Assembly (NCBI GenBank): GCA_902587325.1
Contig: CACIKV010000001.1
Location: forward strand, 1-64,000
From: an uncultured Bacteroidota bacterium
Lineage (GTDB): Bacteria; Bacteroidota; Bacteroidia; Flavobacteriales; Flavobacteriaceae
Direction: 5' to 3'
Length of the DNA: 64,000 nucleotides
The notes under the pieces are model-generated. The model did not search any database. It was not told where the DNA came from and saw only the letters and a program-made list of their open reading frames with translations. This document shows positions 47,081 to 56,936 of the stretch, piece by piece. The translations under genes and the position numbers were made by a program. Position 1 is the stretch's first letter, and each line of letters begins with the position of its first letter.

Positions 47081-48889
47081 ATGAAAAAGTATATAGTTTT
47101 TTTATGGAGTTTATTTTTAATAAATATCTCCTGTAATAATCAATCAAATAGTAAATTATCAGAAAACCAAATCAATAAAAAAGTTGATGAAATCATTGAA
47201 ATTATGAACATTGATGAAAAAATTGGTCAGATGACTCAAATTGATCAAAGATTTCTGGATACTATTACTGATATATCAACTTATTCAATTGGTTCATTGT
47301 TAAGTGGAGGTGGTTCTCATCCAGAAATAAATGAACCACAAGCATGGTTAGATATGTACAATAAATATCAATCTGAGTCTTTAAAATCAAGATTACAAAT
47401 TCCCTTGATATATGGTATTGATGCAGTGCATGGTCATAATAATGTTTATGGAGCTACTATTTTTCCTCAAAATATTGGTCTAGGAGCTACCAATAATCCT
47501 GAACTTATTTATAAAATATCAGAGGCTACTTCAATTGAAGTGGCAGCAACAGGTATTGACTGGACTTTTTCACCTTGTCTATCTTCACCAGAGGACTATA
47601 GGTGGGGAAGAACTTATGAAGGTTTTTCTAGTGACCCAAAAAGAGTTGAAAAGTTAGGTGAAGCTGCAGTTATGGGCTATCAAAATGCAAAAACTTCGTC
47701 TGGAAAAAGTGTTGTAGCATGTGCAAAGCACTTTATTGGTGATGGAAATACTGAATTTGGAACTGGAATGAGAGGTTTACTTGACAGAGGAAATACAGAG
47801 ATAAGCCCTGAAGAATTAAAATTAAAACTAATTCCTAAATATCAAGCTGCTGTAGATGCTAATGTGCAAACTGTTATGGCTTCATATAATAGTTGGAATG
47901 GTGTAAAATGTCATGGAAGTAAGGAACTATTAACTGATATATTAAAAGTTGAAATGGGATTCAAAGGTTTTGTGATTTCTGACTGGCAGGGAATTGATGA
48001 AATTCCAGGTGATTATAAGTCTGATATAATTACTTCAATAAATGCAGGAATTGATATGGTTATGGTCTCTGGTCAAGCTCAACCCTACAAGAAGTTTATG
48101 AGATTGTTAAAGGAAAGTGTTGAAGAAGGTTCAATCAGTATGGAAAGAATTGATGATGCTGTACAACGTATTTTAAAAGTTAAATTAAGAAGTGGATTAT
48201 TTGATAGTCCGCTTGTGGAAAATAATTCATTAAACACTATTGGCTCTGATGATCACAGAAAAATAGCTAGACAAGCTGTAAGAGAAAGTGTTGTATTACT
48301 TAAAAATGAAAATATTATTCCTATTTCAAAAAACATTAATAAACTCGTAGTCTCTGGAAGAGGGGCTGATAACCTGGGAATGCAATGTGGAGGATGGACT
48401 ATTGATTGGCAGGGAGGGCAAGGAGATATAACTATTGGAACTACAATTTTAGATGGAATTAAAAATGCTGTTTCAAAAGATACAAATATTCTTTATTCTG
48501 AAAATGCTTTAGATTTAGAAGATTCTGATGGTGATTTAGCTATTGTTGTTATTGGTGAAGATCCTTACACCGAATTTTTTGGTGATAAAGAAAATCTAGA
48601 TTTGATGGATGAAGATCTGAATACAATTAAAAATCTTAAAAATAAGGGATATAAAGTTCTTGTTTTATTAATTTCGGGTAGACCTATGAACATTTCAGAT
48701 CATATTGAAAATTGGGACGCATTTGCAGCAATTTGGCTTCCAGGTAGTGAAGGTGACGGTGTTTCAGATATTCTTTTTGGTGATTATGAGTCGACTGGTA
48801 CTTTATCTTATCCATGGCCAATAAATACTGAGGATGGAGCTAACGCACTAACTAAAAATTTATTGTTTAAAATTGGTTTTGGACTATAA
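47081..48889 (+). CDS. GH3 beta-glucosidase-type lipoprotein
   Basis: A 602-residue GH3 enzyme with a lipobox (INISC, Cys18). The N-terminal barrel has GIDAVHGHNN, the KHFIGDG stretch and the nucleophile Asp301 in VISDWQG. The C-terminal sandwich has SVVLLKNE and VIGEDPYTEFFGD, which carries the likely acid/base. There is no Fn3-like third domain, a short form known in exo-glucanases. It would release glucose from beta-1,3-gluco-oligosaccharides. It is 3 bases before the GH5 gene. Confidence 0.94.
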   Translation: MKKYIVFLWSLFLINISCNNQSNSKLSENQINKKVDEIIEIMNIDEKIGQMTQIDQRFLDTITDISTYSIGSLLSGGGSHPEINEPQAWLDMYNKYQSESLKSRLQIPLIYGIDAVHGHNNVYGATIFPQNIGLGATNNPELIYKISEATSIEVAATGIDWTFSPCLSSPEDYRWGRTYEGFSSDPKRVEKLGEAAVMGYQNAKTSSGKSVVACAKHFIGDGNTEFGTGMRGLLDRGNTEISPEELKLKLIPKYQAAVDANVQTVMASYNSWNGVKCHGSKELLTDILKVEMGFKGFVISDWQGIDEIPGDYKSDIITSINAGIDMVMVSGQAQPYKKFMRLLKESVEEGSISMERIDDAVQRILKVKLRSGLFDSPLVENNSLNTIGSDDHRKIARQAVRESVVLLKNENIIPISKNINKLVVSGRGADNLGMQCGGWTIDWQGGQGDITIGTTILDGIKNAVSKDTNILYSENALDLEDSDGDLAIVVIGEDPYTEFFGDKENLDLMDEDLNTIKNLKNKGYKVLVLLISGRPMNISDHIENWDAFAAIWLPGSEGDGVSDILFGDYESTGTLSYPWPINTEDGANALTKNLLFKIGFGL

Positions 48890-48892
48890 TTA

Positions 48893-51800
48893 ATGATTAA
48901 AAGAATTTTTATATTATTAATATTATTATTTAATTCATTTGCTTTTTCACAAAATTTAAAAACAGAAGGAAAGAAAATTGTTGATGAAAATGGTAATGAA
49001 GTCCTTTTGAGAGGATATGCACCAGGTGGCTGGCTTTTAATGGAAGGATATATGATGCACGAAACCGATGGAAGCATTGGTGCACAACATCAAATCAAAT
49101 CAAATTTAATTAATTTGATGGGGGCTGAAAAAACCGAAGAGTTTTTTAAAAAATGGAGAGATAATCATTTTACAAAAAGAGATGTTGATTCATTAGCTAA
49201 ATGGGGTTTTAATAGTATTAGAGTTCCATTACACTACAATTTATTCACATTACCAATTCAAGACGAACCTAATGCTGGTGAGCAAACGTGGATTGAAGAG
49301 GGTTTTACAATTATTGATAATGTTCTTGACTGGGCGAAACCACATAAAATGTATGTCATCCTTGATCTTCATGCAGCTCCTGGTGGACAAGGTAGAAATA
49401 CTGATATTTCAGATTATGATCCTAGCAAACCTTCTCTCTGGGAAAGTGAGCTTAATAAAAGTAAAACAGTGGCCTTATGGAAAAAAATTGCAGAAAGATA
49501 TAAGGACAATGAATGGATTGGAGGTTATGATTTATTAAATGAGACCAATTGGGATCTGCCTGGCGGTAAGGATTTAAAAGATCTTTTTGTAAGGATTACT
49601 AATGCAATTAGAGAAGTTGGAGATGAGCATATGATCATTATTGAAGGTAATGATTATGCTAATAATTTTACTGGATTAAGACCACCTTGGGATGACAACA
49701 TGGTATATAGTTTTCATAAATACTGGAATTCTACTAATGAAGATGATCTTGATTGGATTCTTCCAATGAGAGAACAATACAATGTTCCTCTTTGGATGGG
49801 TGAATCTGGTGAAAATTCTAATACATGGTATACCGATGCTGTAACCCTTTTTGAAAACAATAATGTTGGATGGGCCTGGTGGGCGATGAAAAAAATAGGA
49901 AGTGTAAACAGTCCATACAGAATAATTGTAAATGAAGGTTATCAAAAAATTCTTAATTATTGGAAAAATGAAGGTGAAAAACCCTCAGAAGATGAAACTT
50001 ATGATGCAATGATGAAGTTAGCTGATAATGCACTATCTGAAAATTGTATTTACAGAAAAGGTATTTCAGATGCTCTTTTAAGACAACCTCACACAGATGC
50101 GACTATTCCATATAAAAAAAGACAACAAATTCCAGGTGTGATTTTTTTATCTGATTATGATTTAGGTAAAAATAATCATGCTTATTATGACAAAGATGTA
50201 GCAACTTATCATCAGTCATCGGGTTCATTCACAGCCTGGAATAGAGGATGGAAATACAGAAATGATGGGGTGGATATTGAAGATAATTCAGATAATATCA
50301 ATAGTAATGGCTATCACCTTGGATTTGTTGAAAAAGGCGAATGGACAAAATACTCTGTTAAAATTAATTCATCAGGTATTTATCGGGTTAAAGTTAGACA
50401 TGCATCTGAACAATCTGGTGGCGAATTATTTTTGTCTCTGAATGATCAAAATATATCAAAAATACTAACCACAAATTCTACTGGTGGTTGGTTCTCATTT
50501 ACAAATACTGATATTGAAGGTGTAATTTTGGAAGAAGGTGAACATTCATTAAAGGTTCATTTTAATAGTTCTACACCAGTTAATTTAATTAGTTTAAATT
50601 TTGAGAAAACTGGAGAAATATCTTCTGCACCATTTACTTCAATTGGTGGGAAAACTGCATCAGATGAAAAATCTTTAGAAATTTTCCTAAATCAGGAAAT
50701 ATTAACTTCATCAATAGATGCAAGCCTTGAAAATTTTATTTTAAAAGTTAATGGGGAAGAAAGAAATATAAGTTCAATAAACTTTAATAATTCTAAACCA
50801 AAAACAATCATATTAAATCTTTCTGATAACCTTCTGTATACTGATGAAATTAAAGTTTCTTATTCAGGAAATATTATTAAATCAAAAAATCAAAAAACCT
50901 TAAATTCTTTCACTGATCTTGAAATAGTAAATGACTTAGACCCGCGATTTGTAATTCCAGGAAAAGTTGAAGCTGAAGATTATTTAAGGATGTTTGGATT
51001 AGGAGTTGAAGACACAAGTGATGATGGTGGAGGTGCAAATATTGGATATACTCACAAGGGGGATTATTCAGATTATAAAATTTTTACAAGTTCATCATCG
51101 AGTTACACTGTTGATTTCAGGGTTGCATCTGAGTCAGATGGTGGAAAAGTTTCACTTGCTTTAGTTGAACAAAATACATCACGAGAATTTGTAGTTCTCC
51201 CCGAAGTTGAAATTCCAGTCACTGGTGGCTGGCAAAACTGGACAACCGTTACTGCTAATTTAGAAAATAAAATTCCTAAAGGAATTTTCTTGTTAAGATT
51301 AAAAGTAATCGAAGGAGGTTTCAATATGAATTGGTTAAATTTTAGAGATATTGATACAGATTTAGATGGAATAAGTGACTCAAACGACAATTGCCCAAAT
51401 ACAGATGAGGGTGTTAAAGTTGATACAAATGGCTGCCCTATTTTTGAACTACCAATAAATAACTACAGTGTTGAAATCTCCAGCACAACTTGTATTGGTA
51501 ATAATGATGGTGTTATTGATCTAAATATTGAAGACGCGAGCTATGACTATACTATATCGATAACTGGTAAAGATAATTTACGAATTTCAGGAGCAAATAA
51601 AAATGCTACTATTTCTAATTTATCAAAGGGTACATATCAAATATGTTTTAAGGTTGATGGCCAAGAACTTTACGAACAATGTTTTGAAGTGGTTGTTGGT
51701 GAACCAAAAGCCTTGACAGCGCTAATTGAAGTTGATAATGATGAGAAAAAAACAACAATCACTATGAATGGTTCAAATGTATATAATGTAACAATAAATG

Positions 51801-52168
51801 GAAAAACACAAAGAACATCAAATGATACCCTTGAATCAAATCTTGTTGCTGGGCTTAATATAATTCGAGTGGAAACTGATCTTGACTGTCAAGGTTATAT
51901 TGAAAGAGAGATTTTTATTTCTGAGGATATTCATTATTATCCAAATCCAACGGAGAAAAATATTAACTTACATGTAGGAGGTAAAGATGATATTATCAAA
52001 GTAATTATTTTCACTGAAAAAGGTGATCTTGTATACAATGATTATCATAATATTACTGAAGATTCTCGTAAGACTCAAATCGATTTATCAAATCAAATCG
52101 TTGGAAAATACATTGTAATTTTAGAAAGCAAAACAGTTAGAAAAACATTTAAAGTTATAAGAAAATGA
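48893..52168 (+). CDS. Large GH5 glucanase with CBM6-like domains, TSP3-like repeat and T9SS tail
   Basis: A 1091-residue secreted protein. After the signal peptide (FAFSQ), the GH5 domain (about 22-335) has GGWLLMEGYMM, DLHAAPGGQ, acid/base Glu217 in LLNETNW and nucleophile Glu304 in WMGESGE; it resembles exo-beta-1,3-glucanases. Two CBM6-like sandwiches follow (about 470-570; 690-825), then a Ca-binding DTDLDGISDSNDNCPNTD segment and a C-terminal T9SS sorting domain (YYPNPTEKNI...KTFKVIRK). It would be delivered to the surface or medium through type IX secretion. The family is sure; the subfamily is not. Confidence 0.9.
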   Translation: MIKRIFILLILLFNSFAFSQNLKTEGKKIVDENGNEVLLRGYAPGGWLLMEGYMMHETDGSIGAQHQIKSNLINLMGAEKTEEFFKKWRDNHFTKRDVDSLAKWGFNSIRVPLHYNLFTLPIQDEPNAGEQTWIEEGFTIIDNVLDWAKPHKMYVILDLHAAPGGQGRNTDISDYDPSKPSLWESELNKSKTVALWKKIAERYKDNEWIGGYDLLNETNWDLPGGKDLKDLFVRITNAIREVGDEHMIIIEGNDYANNFTGLRPPWDDNMVYSFHKYWNSTNEDDLDWILPMREQYNVPLWMGESGENSNTWYTDAVTLFENNNVGWAWWAMKKIGSVNSPYRIIVNEGYQKILNYWKNEGEKPSEDETYDAMMKLADNALSENCIYRKGISDALLRQPHTDATIPYKKRQQIPGVIFLSDYDLGKNNHAYYDKDVATYHQSSGSFTAWNRGWKYRNDGVDIEDNSDNINSNGYHLGFVEKGEWTKYSVKINSSGIYRVKVRHASEQSGGELFLSLNDQNISKILTTNSTGGWFSFTNTDIEGVILEEGEHSLKVHFNSSTPVNLISLNFEKTGEISSAPFTSIGGKTASDEKSLEIFLNQEILTSSIDASLENFILKVNGEERNISSINFNNSKPKTIILNLSDNLLYTDEIKVSYSGNIIKSKNQKTLNSFTDLEIVNDLDPRFVIPGKVEAEDYLRMFGLGVEDTSDDGGGANIGYTHKGDYSDYKIFTSSSSSYTVDFRVASESDGGKVSLALVEQNTSREFVVLPEVEIPVTGGWQNWTTVTANLENKIPKGIFLLRLKVIEGGFNMNWLNFRDIDTDLDGISDSNDNCPNTDEGVKVDTNGCPIFELPINNYSVEISSTTCIGNNDGVIDLNIEDASYDYTISITGKDNLRISGANKNATISNLSKGTYQICFKVDGQELYEQCFEVVVGEPKALTALIEVDNDEKKTTITMNGSNVYNVTINGKTQRTSNDTLESNLVAGLNIIRVETDLDCQGYIEREIFISEDIHYYPNPTEKNINLHVGGKDDIIKVIIFTEKGDLVYNDYHNITEDSRKTQIDLSNQIVGKYIVILESKTVRKTFKVIRK

Positions 52169-52890
52169 AAAGATTACTTTTTTTATTTTTAACAATTTTT
52201 TTCATTTCTTGTAGTGGATCAGACTCTAGTGATGATGGAGGTAATAATTCTGACACACCCCAAGTAAAAGCTCCAGGAAATGTTATATTAAAGTCTCCAG
52301 CTAACGGTAAAGTTTGTGAAACAGGTACAAGTGTATCTAATTTAAAAAGTACAGTAGATTTTTCTTGGGAGGCATCCTCTAATACTGACACATATGATTT
52401 ACAGGTTACAAATATTAATACAGCCTCCGTCATAAATAAGACTGGCCTTTCAACAATTAATACAACAATTGAGCTTGATAAAGGGCAGCCATATATCTGG
52501 AATGTTATATCCAGAAGTTCTTCGAGCTCTCAAAACGGAATAAGTCCATCATGGAAGTTTTATTTAGCTGGGACTGGAATTAAAAATTATGCCCCCTTCC
52601 CTGCTGATCTGAAAAATCCAAAATCTGGTTCAACAGTACAAAGATCAAGTGAAGGAAAAGTAACTTTTAGTTGGGAAGGATCAGATCCGGATGATGGTGA
52701 TCAATTAACCTACACACTATACGTTGATAAAGTTGATGGTAAGCAATCACCACCAAGTGAACAAGTTAACATTTCTGAAAATAATTATGATCTATCCCTT
52801 GATGCAAAGGCAATATATTTTTGGAGGATAAAGACAAGTGATGGAATTAATAGTAGTTTTTCATTAGTTTATTCTTTTAGAACTGAATAA
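52165..52890 (+). CDS. Fn3-like domain lipoprotein
   Basis: A 241-residue lipoprotein (FFISCSGSD) with an acidic Ser/Asp linker, then two fibronectin-type-III-like sandwiches (about 45-130, 140-240; motifs FSWEASSNTDTYDLQV and FSWEGSDPDDGDQLTYTLYVD). No enzyme motif. Its ATG overlaps the GH5 stop by 4 bases, so it belongs to the laminarin operon. It is likely another surface binding or scaffold protein, but that is a position-based inference. Confidence 0.82.
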   Translation: MKRLLFLFLTIFFISCSGSDSSDDGGNNSDTPQVKAPGNVILKSPANGKVCETGTSVSNLKSTVDFSWEASSNTDTYDLQVTNINTASVINKTGLSTINTTIELDKGQPYIWNVISRSSSSSQNGISPSWKFYLAGTGIKNYAPFPADLKNPKSGSTVQRSSEGKVTFSWEGSDPDDGDQLTYTLYVDKVDGKQSPPSEQVNISENNYDLSLDAKAIYFWRIKTSDGINSSFSLVYSFRTE

Positions 52891-52903
52891 TACTAAATAA
52901 TTT

Positions 52904-54643
52904 CTATTGACGCTCTAAGACTAGTAATCTAAAATCAATAGATTTATTTCCAACAAATTGAGAAGTTTTTAACTTTAAAACAGAATTTCCTTCATTAAAA
53001 TATAAATCACCAAAAGTTATTTTCTTAAAATTTTTAGTGTACGATTCTATTCTTTCTATCCTATCATTATCCATGCCTTCAAGAGATGGATCATGTGATT
53101 TAAGAATTTTTTTATAAATTATTCTATCCATGAATTCTAAAGATAACTCCGTGTCTTCACTGTTTTCAGGCAAAGTATAATAAAGATGGACTTTATTAAC
53201 ACCAGAACTTAATGAATTTATATTCCAAAAAATGTAATCTTCATCATTAGTCCAGTTTTCTATAAATGAACAATTAGCATGAATCGAACTTCTTTTTAAA
53301 TCTCCGTTAAATGAAGCATCTCTAGCTGGAAGATGAGTAAATTTAGATTTTTCATAATTCACAGTAAAATCTCTGTTAATTGTATTATCATATTTTGATA
53401 AAACAGTAGATACTAATACTTCTTTGGATTTTTTTAATTCTTTATATGTTGAATAATGCTTGTTATTTACAGCTTTTGTTTGTGATAAGTCTTCGTTGAG
53501 ATCGTACAGACTGTCTTTGTGATCTAAAATAAAATTATTATTTCTTACACTAAGTCTTCTATTCCAAAAAGAAAATATTTTTCGTTCATCATCTTTCAGG
53601 TTTGGATTATATATATATTTTTTAAAACTATTTCCATCAAAATTAAGTTCATGATCAAAGCCCGTTAGGTCAATCAATGAAGGATATACATCCATTACGC
53701 TAGTAATTTGTTCTACAACTATTCCTTTTGGTATTTTTTTAGGCCATTGAATGAAGAATGGAACACGAACTCCACCTTCATTGGTACTTCCTTTCCTTTC
53801 TTTCATATCTGAATTCCATCGATTTCCGTTAGGTCCGTTATCACTCAGAAAAATAACAATAGTATTTTCATATTTTTTACCCTTCTTCAAACTACTTATA
53901 ACTCTTCCTACATTGTAATCAATATTTTCAACCATAGCTAATGCTGCTTTTGTTTTTATAATATTTTCGTTTTTAGCATATCTGCCTTGTAATTTAACTT
54001 CTTTTTTTTCAAAAAAAGAGTCCGGGACTTGCATTGGCGAATGAGGAGTATTATATGAAATTAGGGCAAAAAATGGAGAATTAGAGTTTTCAATAAAACT
54101 TATTGATTTATTTGTAATATCATCTGTTATATATCCCTCACCTCTAGTAAGTTTACCATTTTTTTCAATAATTGGATCAAAATAGTTTCCCCAGTGACCT
54201 GATGTAAATCCATAAAACTCTTTAAATCCTCTGTTGTTAGGATGATATGGTGGCTGTGATCCATTGTGCCATTTACCAAAAAGTCCTGTCTCATAACTTT
54301 TTTCTTTAAAATAACTTGAGATAAGTTTATGATCAAGATTCATTCTTTCACTACCTCTTGTAACTCCATTAACTCCGCTTCTAACAAAATATTTTCCTGT
54401 TAATAATTCTGCTCTTGTTGGTGAACAAACAGGACTCACATAAAAACGATTAAAACTTACTCCGTTTTTAGCTAGATTATCAATATTTGTAGTGCTAATA
54501 TTTGTATTTCCACGAATACTTAAATCTCCCCAACCTTGATCATCAGTTAAAAAAATAATAATATTTGGTTTTTGAAATTGACTGTATTTACCTGAAAAAA
54601 CAGTCAAAAGTAAAATGTAACAAAGTATAATTTTAATTTTCAT
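52904..54643 (-). CDS. Family S1 sulfatase, arylsulfatase A-like
   Basis: A 579-residue exported sulfatase. The metal site is FLTDDQGWGDL (residues 31-41) and the formylglycine signature is VCSPTR (Cys73 through Arg77), a canonical C-x-P-T-R form. Later residues include KWHNGSQPPYHPNNRGF and FLSDNGPNG. The C-terminal 200 residues form an extra domain. Laminarin is not usually sulfated, so the neighbour set does not explain this gene. It is convergent with the binding-protein gene, 13 bases apart, and probably an independent unit. Confidence 0.93.
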   Translation of the reverse strand: MKIKIILCYILLLTVFSGKYSQFQKPNIIIFLTDDQGWGDLSIRGNTNISTTNIDNLAKNGVSFNRFYVSPVCSPTRAELLTGKYFVRSGVNGVTRGSERMNLDHKLISSYFKEKSYETGLFGKWHNGSQPPYHPNNRGFKEFYGFTSGHWGNYFDPIIEKNGKLTRGEGYITDDITNKSISFIENSNSPFFALISYNTPHSPMQVPDSFFEKKEVKLQGRYAKNENIIKTKAALAMVENIDYNVGRVISSLKKGKKYENTIVIFLSDNGPNGNRWNSDMKERKGSTNEGGVRVPFFIQWPKKIPKGIVVEQITSVMDVYPSLIDLTGFDHELNFDGNSFKKYIYNPNLKDDERKIFSFWNRRLSVRNNNFILDHKDSLYDLNEDLSQTKAVNNKHYSTYKELKKSKEVLVSTVLSKYDNTINRDFTVNYEKSKFTHLPARDASFNGDLKRSSIHANCSFIENWTNDEDYIFWNINSLSSGVNKVHLYYTLPENSEDTELSLEFMDRIIYKKILKSHDPSLEGMDNDRIERIESYTKNFKKITFGDLYFNEGNSVLKLKTSQFVGNKSIDFRLLVLERQ

Positions 54644-54688
54644 TTTATTGTAAATATATAAATCATAATAAATCTATCTTTGCATTTC

Positions 54689-54762
54689 CGGAATGTGGCG
54701 CAGTCTGGTAGCGTACACGCATGGGGTGCGTGGGGTCGCAGGTTCAAATCCTGTCATTCCGA
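54689..54762 (+). tRNA. tRNA-Pro (anticodon GGG)
   Basis: Acceptor arms CGGAATG/CATTCCG, anticodon stem CACGC/GCGTG with loop ATGGGGT giving GGG, T-loop TTCAAAT and discriminator A. CCA is not encoded. It lies 45 bases from the sulfatase start and 22 bases before the sugar dehydrogenase ATG. Confidence 0.95.
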
Positions 54763-54784
54763 CTATTTTATTAAATTTATTTAT

Positions 54785-55924
54785 ATGAAAAATATCCAAA
54801 TTTTAATTTTTTTAATTCTCAGTATTAATATTTCTTGTGCGCAGCTTGGTGAAACATATATTCGAGATGATGAAACTATTAATATACCTGAAACAATAAA
54901 TTATGAAATTAAAAATATTTATTCGGATGTTGAAATTCCATGGAGTATTGAGTTTTTAAATAATGAAACTATAATTTATGCAGAAAAAAGGGGTGAAATT
55001 TTTATAATAAAAGACGGAAAAAGTATAAAAGTTGAAAATGTTCCTGAAATTTACTTAAGGGGACAAGGTGGTCTTTTAGATTTAGAACTTCATCCTAACT
55101 TTGCTAACAATAATTTGATATATATTTCATACGCATTAGGAAGCAGGGAAGATGGTGGAGGTAATACAGCTGTTTCAAGAGCGAAATTAATCCAAAATAA
55201 ACTAACTGATTTAGAGCTCCTATATAAAGGAGAAGGAAATTCAACAAGGGGGCAACATTTTGGAACAAGATTACAATTTGATAATGATGGTAAATTATTT
55301 TTTGCAATTGGTGACAGAGGAAACAGGGACAAGCTTCCTCAAAATTTAAGCTTAGACGGAGGAAAAATTTACAGAATTAATGATGATGGAACTATACCTG
55401 ATGATAATCCATTTGTGAATGATGAAAATACTATTAAAGCTATTTATTCATACGGACATAGAAATCCTCAGGGGATATTTTTACATCCTAAAACTGGAAA
55501 AATTTGGACTAATGAACATGGTCCAAAAGGTGGTGATGAAATCAATATAATTAGCAAAGGAAAAAATTATGGTTGGCCAAAAATTACTTATGGAATCAAT
55601 TATAGTGGAACTACAATAACTGATGAAAAAGAACACCCTGAAATGGAGCAACCATTATATTATTGGATTCCATCTATTGCACCAAGTGGATTTGCGTATG
55701 TAAGCTCTAATAAATATAAAAAATGGAAGGGAAGCTTATTAACCGGTTCACTTAAATTTAAATACCTAGAAAGACTTGTACTTAATAAAAATAATAAAGT
55801 TGTTTATCGAGAAAAAATTGCAGATTCAATCGGAAGAGTAAGAGATGTAAAAGAAAGTCCTGATGGATTTATCTATTTCACTGTTGAAAATAAAGGCATA
55901 TTTAAAATAGTACCAAAAGAATGA
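54785..55924 (+). CDS. PQQ-type soluble aldose/glucose-sorbosone dehydrogenase-like protein
   Basis: A 379-residue protein from the ATG at 54785, where a signal peptide begins (MKNIQILIFLILSINISC). An open frame starting at 54680 runs through the tRNA and cannot be the real start. The glucose/sorbosone dehydrogenase propeller is shown by DVEIPWSIEFL, GQGGLLDLELHP, AIGDRGNRDKLPQNL, SYGHRNPQGI, NEHGPKGGDEIN and NYGWPKITYG. It would oxidise an aldose in the periplasm with PQQ. A cytochrome c gene overlaps its stop by 4 bases and is a natural electron acceptor. Confidence 0.9.
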   Translation: MKNIQILIFLILSINISCAQLGETYIRDDETINIPETINYEIKNIYSDVEIPWSIEFLNNETIIYAEKRGEIFIIKDGKSIKVENVPEIYLRGQGGLLDLELHPNFANNNLIYISYALGSREDGGGNTAVSRAKLIQNKLTDLELLYKGEGNSTRGQHFGTRLQFDNDGKLFFAIGDRGNRDKLPQNLSLDGGKIYRINDDGTIPDDNPFVNDENTIKAIYSYGHRNPQGIFLHPKTGKIWTNEHGPKGGDEINIISKGKNYGWPKITYGINYSGTTITDEKEHPEMEQPLYYWIPSIAPSGFAYVSSNKYKKWKGSLLTGSLKFKYLERLVLNKNNKVVYREKIADSIGRVRDVKESPDGFIYFTVENKGIFKIVPKE

Positions 55925-56310
55925 GATTTGTTTTTTTTCTACTATTTAGCTGTGTTATTTTCTCTCAAGAAAAAGAAAAATCTGTGGAGAGAGGAAAACT
56001 ACTTTATGAGGATCTGTGTTTAAGATGTCACTCACCTGACGGAAAAGGTATTAAAGGAATTTATCCTCCACTTGATAAGTCTGATTTTTTATTTAAACAT
56101 ATTAAAGAAAGTATTATTGCAGTAAAAAAAGGGGGAATTGAGGGTGATATAATTGTTAATGGTAAAAAATATGAAGGCTATATGGAAAATATGGGTCTAT
56201 ATTCAGATGAAGTTGCTGATGTAATGAATTATATTTTAAATAGTTGGAATAATAAATATGATAAAATTATTACCGAAGAATATGTTGATGAGTTAATTAA
56301 TAAAAAATGA
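55921..56310 (+). CDS. Small class I cytochrome c
   Basis: A 129-residue exported haem protein. The haem c site CLRCH (Cys33, Cys36, His37) follows a short signal peptide (FLLFSCVIFSQ), and a Met in the later YEGYMENMG segment is the likely sixth ligand. It probably accepts electrons from the preceding sugar dehydrogenase. It overlaps both its neighbours by 4 bases. Confidence 0.92.
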   Translation: MRFVFFLLFSCVIFSQEKEKSVERGKLLYEDLCLRCHSPDGKGIKGIYPPLDKSDFLFKHIKESIIAVKKGGIEGDIIVNGKKYEGYMENMGLYSDEVADVMNYILNSWNNKYDKIITEEYVDELINKK

Positions 56311-56936
56311 TAATTATAGGAATATCCGGTGGGACCGCATCTGGAAAAAGTACATTTTCAAAAAAAATAATTCATTTTTTTAGGGATTGGGATATAAAAA
56401 TAGATCATTTAGAATTAGACAATTATTATAAGGATTTTAAAAAATTAAGCACAGGTCAAAGAAATTCTATGAACTTTGACAATCCAAATAGTATTGATTT
56501 TAAATTATTTTATGAACATCTTAACAAAATAAGTCAAGGAAGTAATGTTGACACTCCAACATATTGCTATAAAACACATCTGAGGAAAAAAAAAACTTAT
56601 CGTATTAACAAGCCTGATGTATTATTAGTTAATGGATTGTTCATATTGTTGAATAAAAAAATTAGAGATTTTTTCGATTTAACTATATTTTTGGATATTG
56701 ATAGTGATACTAGACTTAAAAGAAGAATAACGCGAGACATTCTAGAAAGAGGTGGTAAAATGAACTTAATTAAAAATAAGTATAAAAATGTGATAAAACC
56801 TATGCATGATAAATATGTTGAGCCTAACAAGAAATTTGCAAATTTGATTATAGATAATAACACTAACTATAAAAGCATATATCAAGAAATAGAAATTAAA
56901 TTGAATAAAATTGATAAAAAAAATAAAAAAATCTAA
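56307..56936 (+). CDS. udk: Uridine kinase
   Basis: A 209-residue nucleoside kinase. The P-loop GGTASGKSTF (residues 9-18), an LDNYYKD segment and the NFDNPNSIDF stretch are standard for uridine/cytidine kinase, which makes UMP or CMP for pyrimidine salvage. It overlaps the cytochrome c gene and the next gene, consistent with tight packing. Confidence 0.93.
   Translation: MIIIGISGGTASGKSTFSKKIIHFFRDWDIKIDHLELDNYYKDFKKLSTGQRNSMNFDNPNSIDFKLFYEHLNKISQGSNVDTPTYCYKTHLRKKKTYRINKPDVLLVNGLFILLNKKIRDFFDLTIFLDIDSDTRLKRRITRDILERGGKMNLIKNKYKNVIKPMHDKYVEPNKKFANLIIDNNTNYKSIYQEIEIKLNKIDKKNKKI

Noticed and set aside
54680-54784. Upstream extension of the sugar dehydrogenase frame
   Set aside because: It would run through tRNA-Pro(GGG). 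A signal peptide begins at the ATG at 54785.
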